A stretch of 64,000 bases of DNA from NCBI RefSeq assembly GCF_020169515.1, contig NZ_JAHMHW010000001.1, forward strand, positions 248,001 to 312,000, written 5' to 3'. The notes under the pieces are model-generated. The model searched no databases and was not told the origin of the DNA. It saw nothing but the letters and a program-made list of their open reading frames with translations. Positions 24,328 through 34,736 of the stretch are shown here, in pieces. Position 1 is the first letter of the stretch. Each line of letters begins with the position of its first letter. This stretch comes from Paenibacillus vietnamensis. Its GTDB lineage: Bacteria; Bacillota; Bacilli; Paenibacillales; Paenibacillaceae. The translations under genes and the position numbers were made by a program.

Positions 24328-27300
24328 GCAAATTAATCATCTTCTACGATCCGTCGTTTCCGATCGGCGGGAAGCCGATATTGGTGACGGCGGAGGAGCT
24401 GGCCGGGGCCGGCGTTGTCGTTCAGGCCGCAGGCTTGGCTGAAGCATTGAGGGACTGTACGGCTGGCGACGTGTTCGTCAATCTGCATGCTCCTTATTTT
24501 CCGAAGGAGGCCTGGACGGACATTCTGTCGTTTCTGAAGCGGGGCGGCGGACTGATCAGCGCGGGCGGAGCGCCTTTTAAACGTCCGGTCCGGTTCGAGG
24601 ACGGGGCTTGGCAGGCGGAAGCGGAGCAGACGGCTTATCACCGTGAGCTGCTTATTCATGAGACGCTGCCGGTGGACGGTACGCCGGTCGGGCATTTGTC
24701 CGCATCGGCCGAAATTCCGCTGCTGGAGGGCAGGGAAGCCCTGTTTGAGGCTGGCGGTACGTGGAATTTGGTGCCGCATGTGTCGAAGAGCAGCGACCTG
24801 CCGCATCAGATGGGTTCGGCGGGCCCGATGGACGCGCATCTGTATCCGCTCGTGAAGGGGATTTCAGACAGCGGACGCGAAGTCGCGGCGCCGGTGCTGC
24901 TGTGGGAAAATACGAAGGGCGCTTTTGCGGGAGGCCGATGGCTGTTTATTAACCAGCCGATTACGGAGGCGTTCTGGTCCCGCGGAGGAGCGGCCGAAAT
25001 CGGTCGGCTTGCAGCTTATTGCGCGGCCGGGGTAACGGAGCTTTGGCTGAAGCCGGGTTATGCCTCCTACGAGGCGGGCGAGCGGGCGCTGCTGACGCTG
25101 CAGGCGCAAAGGCTTGGCAGGGACACGGCGAAGCGCGTAGGATGGTCGTTTGCGATCAGCGTGACGAAGGATGGCGAGCCGAATGCCGGCTGGAGCACGG
25201 AAGCCTCGCTCGAAGCGGACAGCCAGCTGGAAATCGTGCGTTTCCCGGTCGATCTGGAGCTGACCGCCGGTTTCTACCGCGTGGAATGCCGTGCCGTATC
25301 GGCGGACGGAGAGCTTCGTCTGCTGCGCCAGGGCTTCTGGGGATTTGACGCGAAGCTGCTTGCCGAGGGAAGCCCGGTCGCATGTGAACGGGATTATTTC
25401 GTGAAGGACGGGCGCCCGCTGCCTGTAGTGGGGATGACCTATATGACCTCGGACGTTGCGCGGAAATTTTTGTTTTTGCCGAACGCAGCCGTCTGGGACC
25501 GCGACATGGCGCAAATGCGCAAGGCGGGCATCAACTGGATCCGCACCGGAATTTGGACCGCGTACCGCAACATAATGCAGGTGGACGGGCATGCCTCGGA
25601 GGAGGTGCTTCGTTCGATCGACGCCTTCCTGCTGACGGCAAAGAAACATGATCTGCAGGTGACCTTTACGTTCTTTTCCTTTACGCCGGAGCCTTGGGAA
25701 GGACTTAATCCGTATCTGGATCCGCGCAGCGTGGAAGCGCAGAAACGGTTCGTACGCTCGATCGTGTCCCGGCACCGTACCTCGACGCATGTGGATTGGG
25801 ATCTGATCAACGAGCCTTCGATGTTCGATCCGCCGCGGATTTTCTCGGACGGGCCGAGATCATGCCGCGATCCGTTCGAGCGGGCGGCCTTCGCCGCTTG
25901 GCTTGAGAAACGGCACGGGTCGATCATGGAGCTGCAGGCCAAATGGAATATGACGCCTGAGCAGCTGCCGGACTTTGGCGCGGCGGTGCCGCCGGAGCCG
26001 GAGGAAATCAACTTCGATGTACAGGATATGCACCAAGGCAAAAAAGGGACGCGCTGGCTCGATTATGCGCTGTTCTCGATGGATATGCACAACGAATGGG
26101 CGAAGCAGCTGACGGAGGCCATCAAGGATATCAACCCGGACCAGCTGGTGGCGGTCGGCCAGGACGAGGCGCTTGGCGCGCAAAGGCCTTCGCCGTTTTT
26201 CTACGAGCAGGCATCGGATTACACGACGGTCCACTCCTGGTGGCTGAACGACCATCTGGTATGGGACGGCATTTTTGCCAAAACGCCGTTTAAGCCTAAC
26301 CTGATCCAGGAAACGGGCATCATGTACGTGGAAACGCCGGAGGGACGCGCCAAGCGGTCGGAGTCGGAGCTTCGCAGCATGCTGGAGCGGAAATACGCCT
26401 ATGCGTTCTCGACGGGAGGCGCCGGGGCGGTTCAATGGATTTGGAATACGAATTTTTACATGGACAATGCCAACGAATCGCATATCGGAGCGCTGCGTGC
26501 CGATGGTACGGAGAAGCCGGAAGCCGACGTATCGTATGACTTTGGCCGGTTTATGGAGCAGATCCGCGATTTGTTCGCCGGGCGTGAGCTCGAGGACACG
26601 GTTGTCGTCTTCCCTTATTCCAACGACTTCTCGAACCGGAAGCTGGCATTCGACGCAACGACGAAAGCGACCCGCGTGCTGGCCTACGAGCTGAACCAGC
26701 CGTTCCGCGGCATCGGCGAATACCAGCTGGACGCGCTGAAGGAGCAGCCTGCGAAGCTGATTATTTTGCCGAGCGCGCATAATGTCGACAATCAGGCTTT
26801 TGAGAAGCTGATGGCGGCAGTAAGGGAGGACGGCGCGACGCTGCTCGTCACCGGACCGCTCGGACTGGACGAATATTGGCGGACAACCGCCAGGCTGGAA
26901 AACGAGCTCGGCACTTCGGACATCCGCAACGTATGCCGGGAGGAGGCGCTTAAGCTGGAAGGCAAGCTGCTTCCGCTGTCGTTCGGCGCGAGACGGATCG
27001 CCGAGGTTTCCAAGGAAGTACGCACGATGCAAGGCGGGGTTTCCGGCGCAGCAGGCGACGCGGTCGTGGACATGCCGCTGGGCAAGGGGCGCCTGATCTG
27101 GAGTCCGCTGCCGGTCGAGCTGAACGAGCGCACCGGTTCGATAGCCGCGCTGTACAATTATGCGCTTGCGGCGGCGGACTGCCGAAGCGAGCTGGAATGG
27201 CTGCAAGGAGGCGAGCTGCCGGGCGTTTACGGACGGAAGCTTACGTTTGAAGGAGGCTCCCTATTCGTCTTCGTATCCGAGTACGGCATGGACGCAGAAG

Positions 27301-27449
27301 TGAAGGTGAAGGACCGGACGACCGGGCAAGCGTACTCCTTCCTGCTGGAGAAGGAACGCTCCGTGCTGTTCGCGGCCGATCCGCTCGGGAACGTGTATGC
27401 GGTATACCGCGACGGACAGGTGAAGATCGACATCTTGGGTCAATCATAA
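24324..27449 (+). CDS. Large clan GH-A glycoside hydrolase (GH5/GH42-like), substrate unknown
   Basis: A 1041-residue cytoplasmic protein. Residues 1-350 are a non-catalytic region opening with LIIFYDPSFPIGGKP and containing a glutamine-amidotransferase-like fold hint (FLKRGGGLISAGGAP). Residues 370-750 are a TIM barrel with the clan GH-A acid/base in LINEPS (E497) and the candidate nucleophile in LIQETGIM (E663). Residues 780-1041 resemble the beta-galactosidase trimerisation and small beta domains. It sits between GH125 and GH38 genes, overlapping the first by ATGA. A beta-mannosidase acting on the N-glycan core or a related beta-glycosidase is the most natural role, but the family cannot be fixed by eye. 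Confidence 0.8.
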   Translation: MSKLIIFYDPSFPIGGKPILVTAEELAGAGVVVQAAGLAEALRDCTAGDVFVNLHAPYFPKEAWTDILSFLKRGGGLISAGGAPFKRPVRFEDGAWQAEAEQTAYHRELLIHETLPVDGTPVGHLSASAEIPLLEGREALFEAGGTWNLVPHVSKSSDLPHQMGSAGPMDAHLYPLVKGISDSGREVAAPVLLWENTKGAFAGGRWLFINQPITEAFWSRGGAAEIGRLAAYCAAGVTELWLKPGYASYEAGERALLTLQAQRLGRDTAKRVGWSFAISVTKDGEPNAGWSTEASLEADSQLEIVRFPVDLELTAGFYRVECRAVSADGELRLLRQGFWGFDAKLLAEGSPVACERDYFVKDGRPLPVVGMTYMTSDVARKFLFLPNAAVWDRDMAQMRKAGINWIRTGIWTAYRNIMQVDGHASEEVLRSIDAFLLTAKKHDLQVTFTFFSFTPEPWEGLNPYLDPRSVEAQKRFVRSIVSRHRTSTHVDWDLINEPSMFDPPRIFSDGPRSCRDPFERAAFAAWLEKRHGSIMELQAKWNMTPEQLPDFGAAVPPEPEEINFDVQDMHQGKKGTRWLDYALFSMDMHNEWAKQLTEAIKDINPDQLVAVGQDEALGAQRPSPFFYEQASDYTTVHSWWLNDHLVWDGIFAKTPFKPNLIQETGIMYVETPEGRAKRSESELRSMLERKYAYAFSTGGAGAVQWIWNTNFYMDNANESHIGALRADGTEKPEADVSYDFGRFMEQIRDLFAGRELEDTVVVFPYSNDFSNRKLAFDATTKATRVLAYELNQPFRGIGEYQLDALKEQPAKLIILPSAHNVDNQAFEKLMAAVREDGATLLVTGPLGLDEYWRTTARLENELGTSDIRNVCREEALKLEGKLLPLSFGARRIAEVSKEVRTMQGGVSGAAGDAVVDMPLGKGRLIWSPLPVELNERTGSIAALYNYALAAADCRSELEWLQGGELPGVYGRKLTFEGGSLFVFVSEYGMDAEVKVKDRTTGQAYSFLLEKERSVLFAADPLGNVYAVYRDGQVKIDILGQS

Positions 27450-27465
27450 TAAGGGAGGCTTCGCC

Positions 27466-30210
27466 ATGACGAAGAAGCGCACCGCGCACATTATTTCCCA
27501 TACCCACTGGGACCGGGAATGGTATTTGCCTTACGAGAAACATCATGTGCTTCTCGTGAAGCTGATGGATACGCTGCTGGATACGCTCGAGAAGGATGAG
27601 GAGTACCGCAGCTTTTATTTGGACGGCCAAACGATCATTTTGGAGGATTATTTGCAGGTGCGGCCGGAGAAGCGGGCCAAGCTTGAAAAATATATCCGGG
27701 ACGGGCGTATCTTTATCGGACCTTGGTATATTTTGCAGGACGCCTTCCTGACGAGCAGCGAAGCGAACGTACGCAACATGCAGATCGGGCATAAGGATGC
27801 GGAAGCTTACGGCACGATCGCCAAGGTCGGCTACTTTCCGGACACCTTCGGCAATATCGGGCAGGCTCCGCAGCTGATGCGCCAGTCGGGCATCGACAAT
27901 GCCGTGTTCGGGCGCGGCGTAAAGCCGACCGGCTTCAATAATACCGTTTCGGACTCCGATTATGAATCCTCGTTTTCGGAGCTGCTGTGGGAAGGTCCGG
28001 ACGGCTCGCAGGTGCTCGGCATCCTGTTTGCGAACTGGTACAGCAACGGCAACGAAATACCGGCGGGCGAAGCGGAGGCCAAGGAATACTGGGACCGCAA
28101 GCTGGCGGATGCGGAGAAGTATGCTTCTACGGGTCAGCTGCTGTACATGAACGGCTGCGATCACCAGCCGATTCAGCAGGATTTGTCCGAAGCGCTGCGC
28201 ACGGCGCGAGAGCTGTATCCGGATACGGAATTTATCCATTCCAATTTCGCGGATTACCTGGAATCGGTGAACGGAGCGCTTGACCGCGAATTGTCGGTCG
28301 TAAAGGGAGAGCTGCGCAGCCAGCGCACCGACGGCTGGTCGACGCTAGTCAACACGGCTTCGGCTCGCGTTTATTTGAAGCAGATGAATCAGCTCGGACA
28401 AGCGATGCTGGAGAAGGTCGCCGAGCCTCTTGCTGCCTATGCGTCCCTGCTCGGTGCGGAATATCCGCATCATCTGTTCACGTACGCGTGGAAAACGCTG
28501 ATGCAGAACCATCCGCATGACAGCATTTGCGGCTGCAGCGTCGACGAGGTGCACCGCGAGATGGTGACCCGGTTCGATAAAAGCCGCCACGTCGCGGAAG
28601 CGATCGCGGACGACAGCAAGAGATGGATCGCATCGGCCGTACGCACCTCCGGTTTTTCCGGCTATGGCGGGGATGCGCTGCCGCTAGTCGTCTTTAATAC
28701 GACGGGCTGGACGCGCAGCGGCGTAGTCGCCGTCGAGCTGGATATCCGGCGCGTTTATTTCCGGGAGGGCTTTACGCTCGAGGAGATGAACCGCCAAATG
28801 CGCGAGCTTGATATTTCGGGCCGGACGCTCGTTGCGCATGACGGAACTCCGGTCGCTTTCGGGGTCGAAGATTTGGGTCTGCAATTCGGCTACGATCTGC
28901 CGGACGACCAATTCCGCCAGCCTTATATGTGCCGCAGGGTTAGATTGACGTTCGAAGCGGTAGACATTCCGGCTCTTGGCTTATCGGCATACGCATACGT
29001 CACCGGAGCCGCCGCTCCCGCGCAGGAGGCGTCCCTGCTCGCAGGCGACCGCATCATGGAAAATGATTATATCCGGGTCGAGCTGGCCGATGACGGTTCG
29101 CTGACGGTGACGGAGAAGCAAAGCGGAAGGGTGTTCCGCGATCTGTGCGTCTATGAGGATTCCGGAGATATCGGCAACGAATATATGTACAAGCAGCCGG
29201 ACGGCGAGCAGGCCCGAACGACAAAAGGGCTTAGCGCATCAATCGAGCTTGTTGAAAATACCCCTTACCGGACGGCGTTCCGGATCGTCCACGAGTGGGA
29301 AGTGCCGGCTTCGGCGGACGAGCTGTTCGAGCGCGAAAAGCAGGAAGCCGTTTATTTCCCTCAGCGAAAGGCACAGCGGGTGAGCCGCATGGTTCCGCTT
29401 ACGATTGAAACGGTTGTCAGCCTGACGAGGAACGGCAAAGGCGTGCTGGTGCGGACCTCTTTCAACAACCAGGCGAAGGACCACCGGGTACGCGTGCTCT
29501 TCCCGACGGATCTCGAAACATCCACGCATCAAGCGGATGCGATTTTCGAGGTGGCCGTCAGGAATAACGAACCGGCAGCCGAATGGCAAAATCCGAGCAA
29601 TTGTCAGCATCAGCAGGCTTTTGCCGATGTTACGGACGAGAGCGGCGAAGCCGGTCTCACGATAACGAATCTCGGCTTGAACGAATATGAAATTTTGCGT
29701 GACGGCCGAAATACGATCGCGGTGACGCTGCTCCGTTCGGTCGCCGAGCTTGGCGATTGGGGCGTATTCCCGACACCGGAAGCGCAGTGCCTCGGCGAGC
29801 ATCAGGCGGAATTCATGATCATTCCTCATGCCGGCGGCGGCGTGGAAGCGGGAGCGTATACGGAGGCCTATCAGTTCCAGACGCCATGGACAACGGCGCA
29901 AACGGATTTGCATGACGGAGAGATAGCTCCGCATGGGGCACCTCTGGCTTGGGAAGGCCGGCAGCTCGCCTTCTCCTCCATGAAGCTGGACGAAGCAAGC
30001 GGCGACGTTATGCTGCGCTGGTTCAACCTGACTCCGGAAGCAGCGGAGCTGAAGCTGAGCACGCCGCTTCTGGACTGCGGCATCTACAAAACGACGATCC
30101 TCGAGAAGCGGGGCGAGCGCATCGATGCGGGCGGCAGCAGCCGGCTTGAACTGCAGACGGGTCCGTGCGAAATCGTTACGCTGGGCTTGATGGTCGGTTC
30201 GAATACGTAA
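27466..30210 (+). CDS. GH38 alpha-mannosidase
   Basis: A 914-residue retaining alpha-mannosidase of the MngB-like bacterial type. The zinc site begins with HTHWDREW (H14 and D16), and the nucleophile aspartate is D126 in YFPDTFGNIGQ. The NGCDHQP and NHPHDSICGCSVDEVH stretches provide further active-site residues. It hydrolyses alpha-linked mannose at the non-reducing end of imported oligosaccharides, or mannosyl-glycerate in some relatives. There is no signal peptide. AAGGGAGG lies before ATG 27466, 16 bases after the preceding gene, so it is the last gene of the mannoside operon. Confidence 0.95.
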   Translation: MTKKRTAHIISHTHWDREWYLPYEKHHVLLVKLMDTLLDTLEKDEEYRSFYLDGQTIILEDYLQVRPEKRAKLEKYIRDGRIFIGPWYILQDAFLTSSEANVRNMQIGHKDAEAYGTIAKVGYFPDTFGNIGQAPQLMRQSGIDNAVFGRGVKPTGFNNTVSDSDYESSFSELLWEGPDGSQVLGILFANWYSNGNEIPAGEAEAKEYWDRKLADAEKYASTGQLLYMNGCDHQPIQQDLSEALRTARELYPDTEFIHSNFADYLESVNGALDRELSVVKGELRSQRTDGWSTLVNTASARVYLKQMNQLGQAMLEKVAEPLAAYASLLGAEYPHHLFTYAWKTLMQNHPHDSICGCSVDEVHREMVTRFDKSRHVAEAIADDSKRWIASAVRTSGFSGYGGDALPLVVFNTTGWTRSGVVAVELDIRRVYFREGFTLEEMNRQMRELDISGRTLVAHDGTPVAFGVEDLGLQFGYDLPDDQFRQPYMCRRVRLTFEAVDIPALGLSAYAYVTGAAAPAQEASLLAGDRIMENDYIRVELADDGSLTVTEKQSGRVFRDLCVYEDSGDIGNEYMYKQPDGEQARTTKGLSASIELVENTPYRTAFRIVHEWEVPASADELFEREKQEAVYFPQRKAQRVSRMVPLTIETVVSLTRNGKGVLVRTSFNNQAKDHRVRVLFPTDLETSTHQADAIFEVAVRNNEPAAEWQNPSNCQHQQAFADVTDESGEAGLTITNLGLNEYEILRDGRNTIAVTLLRSVAELGDWGVFPTPEAQCLGEHQAEFMIIPHAGGGVEAGAYTEAYQFQTPWTTAQTDLHDGEIAPHGAPLAWEGRQLAFSSMKLDEASGDVMLRWFNLTPEAAELKLSTPLLDCGIYKTTILEKRGERIDAGGSSRLELQTGPCEIVTLGLMVGSNT

Positions 30211-30309
30211 ACGATAGTTCGAAAAGGACACAATTTCCGGGTTATGAAATGCATAGCTTTCATCGGCTGTGGAATTCGACGGTGCTGAGCGGTCTTTCGA
30301 AAGTCAAAT

Positions 30310-30334
30310 GTTTACCGCGCTTGTCTTCGGGTTA
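30310..30334 (+). promoter_or_regulatory. Sigma-B-like promoter before the YdaT-like gene
   Basis: GTTTAC (30310-30315) and GGGTTA (30329-30334) are 13 bases apart, close to the general stress promoter pattern GTTTAA-N12/15-GGGTAT. The Bacillus subtilis relative YdaT belongs to the general stress regulon, which makes the match meaningful. Confidence 0.4.
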
Positions 30335-30369
30335 AAGGGTTAGTAATTCCTTTGATTGGAGTGAGGACC

Positions 30370-30567
30370 ATGCCCTGGACCAAAGACGACTACCCGGATT
30401 CGCTGAAAAACTTTACCGCTCCCATACGCAACAAGGCCGTTGAAATCGCCAACGCCTTGCTGGAGGACGGCTATGAGGAAGGGCGGGCCATTGCGATCGC
30501 GACCTCGCAAGCCAAGGAGTGGGGAGAAAACCGCGATAAGCAGATTCGGAAAAAAACGGAGTCATAA
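30370..30567 (+). CDS. Small YdaT-like general-stress protein
   Basis: A 65-residue basic, hydrophilic protein with the MPWTKDDYPDSLKN start and the EEGRAIAIATSQAKEW motif seen in YdaT-type proteins of Bacilli and in ChaB-like short domains. Its biochemical role is unknown; relatives are induced by general stress. GGAGTGAGG precedes ATG 30370. It stands alone between a stress-type promoter and a strong terminator. Confidence 0.75.
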   Translation: MPWTKDDYPDSLKNFTAPIRNKAVEIANALLEDGYEEGRAIAIATSQAKEWGENRDKQIRKKTES

Positions 30568-30595
30568 TTCCGGATTCGGGAGAATCGACGCAAAG

Positions 30596-30640
30596 CAGCG
30601 CTGCACCGGGGCAATACGACCGGTTGCGGCGCTGTTTTAT
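30596..30640 (+). terminator. Terminator after the YdaT-like gene
   Basis: A long interrupted hairpin: CAGCGC (30596-30601) with GCGCTG (30629-30634), with an inner CCGG/CCGG pair, followed by TTTTATTT. Confidence 0.8.
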
Positions 30641-30799
30641 TTGTGCCGGACGGGGCCCCGAAATCGGCCGACTGCATGGCGAAGGCAAGACGATAGCCGG
30701 TTGATTTCGATAATTTGTAAGTTGATTACTTAAATTAAGAGGAGTATGATGAACATGTTCATATTCTTTAAGCCATTTAGACAGCAAGGAGTTTTCATC

Positions 30800-31711
30800 A
30801 TGTCAAAATTATCGAAATTACAGTCGTTTCTGCTGATCCTGTTTCTGGTTATCGTGTGGGGAATCAACTGGCCGTTGTCCAAATTCGCGCTTGCCTATAT
30901 GCCGCCCGTGCTGTTCTCGGGAACAAGGACGCTGCTTGGCGGCCTTCTTTTGCTTGTCATCGCGATCCCGCGGTACAAGAAGCTGAACCTTGGAAAAACA
31001 TGGCCGATTTATCTGATCTCCGCCGTGGTGAACGTCGTCTTATATTATGGCCTGCAAACGGTGGGGCTGAACGATTTGCCGTCGGGGCTGTTCTCGGCGA
31101 TCGTCTTCCTGCAGCCGGTGCTGGTCGGCATCTTTTCATGGCTGTGGCTGGGGGAATCGATGAACGGCATGAAAATTGCCGGCCTGCTGCTCGGCTTTGT
31201 CGGGGTTGGAGTAATCAGCAGCGGCGCCGGCGGGCTTTCCGGACACATTTCCGTAGAAGGCGTGCTGCTTGCGCTCGGATCCGCGCTCAGCTGGGCATTA
31301 GGGACGGTATACGTGAAGCGCGTCGGCCCCCGTGTCGATCCGATTTGGCTCGTTACGCTCCAGCTGATCGCAGGCGGTTTGGCGATGACGGCCGCGGGCA
31401 GCGGGGTGGAGAGCTGGCGGGACGTGCAGTGGAATCCGGCTTTTATCGCGAGCCTCCTGTTTATTTCAATCTTCGTCATCGCGATTGGCTGGCTTGTATT
31501 CTATAAGCTGATCGATTCGGGCGAAGCGGGCAAGGTGGCCTCCTACACGTTCCTCATTCCTCTCGTCGCCATATGGGCGGGCACGATCTTCCTCGACGAG
31601 CCGTTCACGTCAACCCTGCTGATCGGCCTGGTTTGTATTGTCGTCAGCATCTATCTGGTCAACCGCAGACAGCCGGCGGCACGGTCCGGACTGGTCGGAA
31701 AAGCCGGCTAA
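30800..31711 (+). CDS. EamA/DMT-family membrane exporter
   Basis: A 303-residue drug/metabolite transporter with ten predicted membrane segments in two EamA repeats. The first opens with LILFLVIVWGINWPLSKFAL, and the second repeat contains ALGSALSWALGTVYVKRVG. Family members export amino acids, purines or other metabolites; the substrate here is unknown. ATG 30800 is preferred because AAGGAG lies eight bases upstream, although an in-frame ATG at 30746 also has AAGAGGAG. Convergent with the GH51 gene, sharing a bidirectional terminator. Confidence 0.88.
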   Translation: MSKLSKLQSFLLILFLVIVWGINWPLSKFALAYMPPVLFSGTRTLLGGLLLLVIAIPRYKKLNLGKTWPIYLISAVVNVVLYYGLQTVGLNDLPSGLFSAIVFLQPVLVGIFSWLWLGESMNGMKIAGLLLGFVGVGVISSGAGGLSGHISVEGVLLALGSALSWALGTVYVKRVGPRVDPIWLVTLQLIAGGLAMTAAGSGVESWRDVQWNPAFIASLLFISIFVIAIGWLVFYKLIDSGEAGKVASYTFLIPLVAIWAGTIFLDEPFTSTLLIGLVCIVVSIYLVNRRQPAARSGLVGKAG

Positions 31712-31717
31712 AAAATT

Positions 31718-31768
31718 AAGGTATGCCCCTGCACGGACGCCTGTCCGTGCGGGGAGCATACCTTTTTT
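31718..31768. terminator. Strong bidirectional terminator
   Basis: GGTATGC (31720-31726) and GCACGGAC (31731-31738) pair with GTCCGTGC and GCATACC across a short loop, followed by TTTTTT on the plus strand and by TTAATTTTTT on the minus strand. It separates the convergent DMT and GH51 genes. Confidence 0.88.
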
Positions 31769-31788
31769 GTGTCGGCACTCGCCGATCG

Positions 31789-33778
<1,990 letters not shown>

Positions 33779-34681
33779 ATGTTCTTAACGACGGACGCCG
33801 GCTCGCTGCGCGTGTACGAGGCTCTCGCCAGCGAGGTACGGCTGCAAATCATCGACAAGCTGTTTCTCAAGGAAATGAATATTAAGGAGCTGGCTTCCGA
33901 GCTTTATTTGAGCAGCGCCATCGTGAGCACCCATGTGAACAAGCTGCAGCAGGCAGGGCTGGTCACCTGCCGGATGAAGAGGGTGAATGGCGGAACGTAC
34001 AAATACTGCTCGATGAGCTCGGAATATTTGCAAATCAAGCTGTCGCCGGCACAGAGCCTGGCAAGAAAATTCGTAGAGGTTGCCATCCCGGTCGGCCACT
34101 ATACCGATTTTGAGGTTTCGCCGACATGCGGCATCGCAACGGCCGAGAAGCTGATCGGCCACTACGATAATCCGACCTATTTCCTGGATCCGGAGCGGGT
34201 GAACGCCGGCATTCTTTGGTTTGCCCGCGGCTATGTCGAATATAAGATTCCCAATTATTTGTTTAAGGATCAGTCCATCGAGGAAATCGAAATTTCGCTG
34301 GAAATCGGCTCCGAAGCGCCGCATGTAAGCGATGAGTGGCCGTCGGATATCCAATTTACGCTTAACGGCAGGCTGCTCGGGGTTTGGACAAGCCCCGGCG
34401 ATTTTGGGGGAACGAGAGGCAAGCTGACACCGGACTGGTGGCATGAAGACGTGAACCAGTTCGGTTTGATGAAGGTGCTGCGGATTAACAAAGCGGGAAC
34501 GTTCATCGACGGCCGGCAAATGTCGGATGTGAAGCTCGGGGATTTGCAGGAGGAGCAGAAGCAGTGGACGTTCCGGATCAGCGCCGAGGATACCGGCAGG
34601 GGACGAGGCGGCTTGACGCTGTTCGGCAAGGGCTTTGGCAACTACGATCAGGATATCGTTATCCGCAGCTACTACAGGTAA
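33779..34681 (+). CDS. ArsR-like winged-helix regulator with a large C-terminal domain
   Basis: A 300-residue protein. Residues 8-85 are an ArsR-type winged helix (LRVYEALASEVRLQIIDKLFLKE is the first helix pair; the recognition region is YLSSAIVSTHVNKLQQAGLV). Residues 110-300 form a domain rich in beta strands and aromatic residues (WFARGYVEYKIPNYL, TPDWWHEDVNQFGLMK) that I cannot name but which might bind a ligand such as a sugar. ATG 33779 follows AAGAAGGA by nine bases. ArsR regulators are normally about 100 residues, so the C-terminal domain is the unusual part. It is divergent from GH51 and could control it. Confidence 0.75.
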   Translation: MFLTTDAGSLRVYEALASEVRLQIIDKLFLKEMNIKELASELYLSSAIVSTHVNKLQQAGLVTCRMKRVNGGTYKYCSMSSEYLQIKLSPAQSLARKFVEVAIPVGHYTDFEVSPTCGIATAEKLIGHYDNPTYFLDPERVNAGILWFARGYVEYKIPNYLFKDQSIEEIEISLEIGSEAPHVSDEWPSDIQFTLNGRLLGVWTSPGDFGGTRGKLTPDWWHEDVNQFGLMKVLRINKAGTFIDGRQMSDVKLGDLQEEQKQWTFRISAEDTGRGRGGLTLFGKGFGNYDQDIVIRSYYR

Positions 34682-34736
34682 CAGGGAGGGGGGGGAGGGC
34701 TGCCCAGCCGGACCAGCCCCGAGGCTCTGCAGACTT

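Noticed and set aside
34684..34700. A G-rich tract after the ArsR-like gene that might form a quadruplex
   Set aside because: It is short, lies between two convergent genes, and shows no regular loop spacing.
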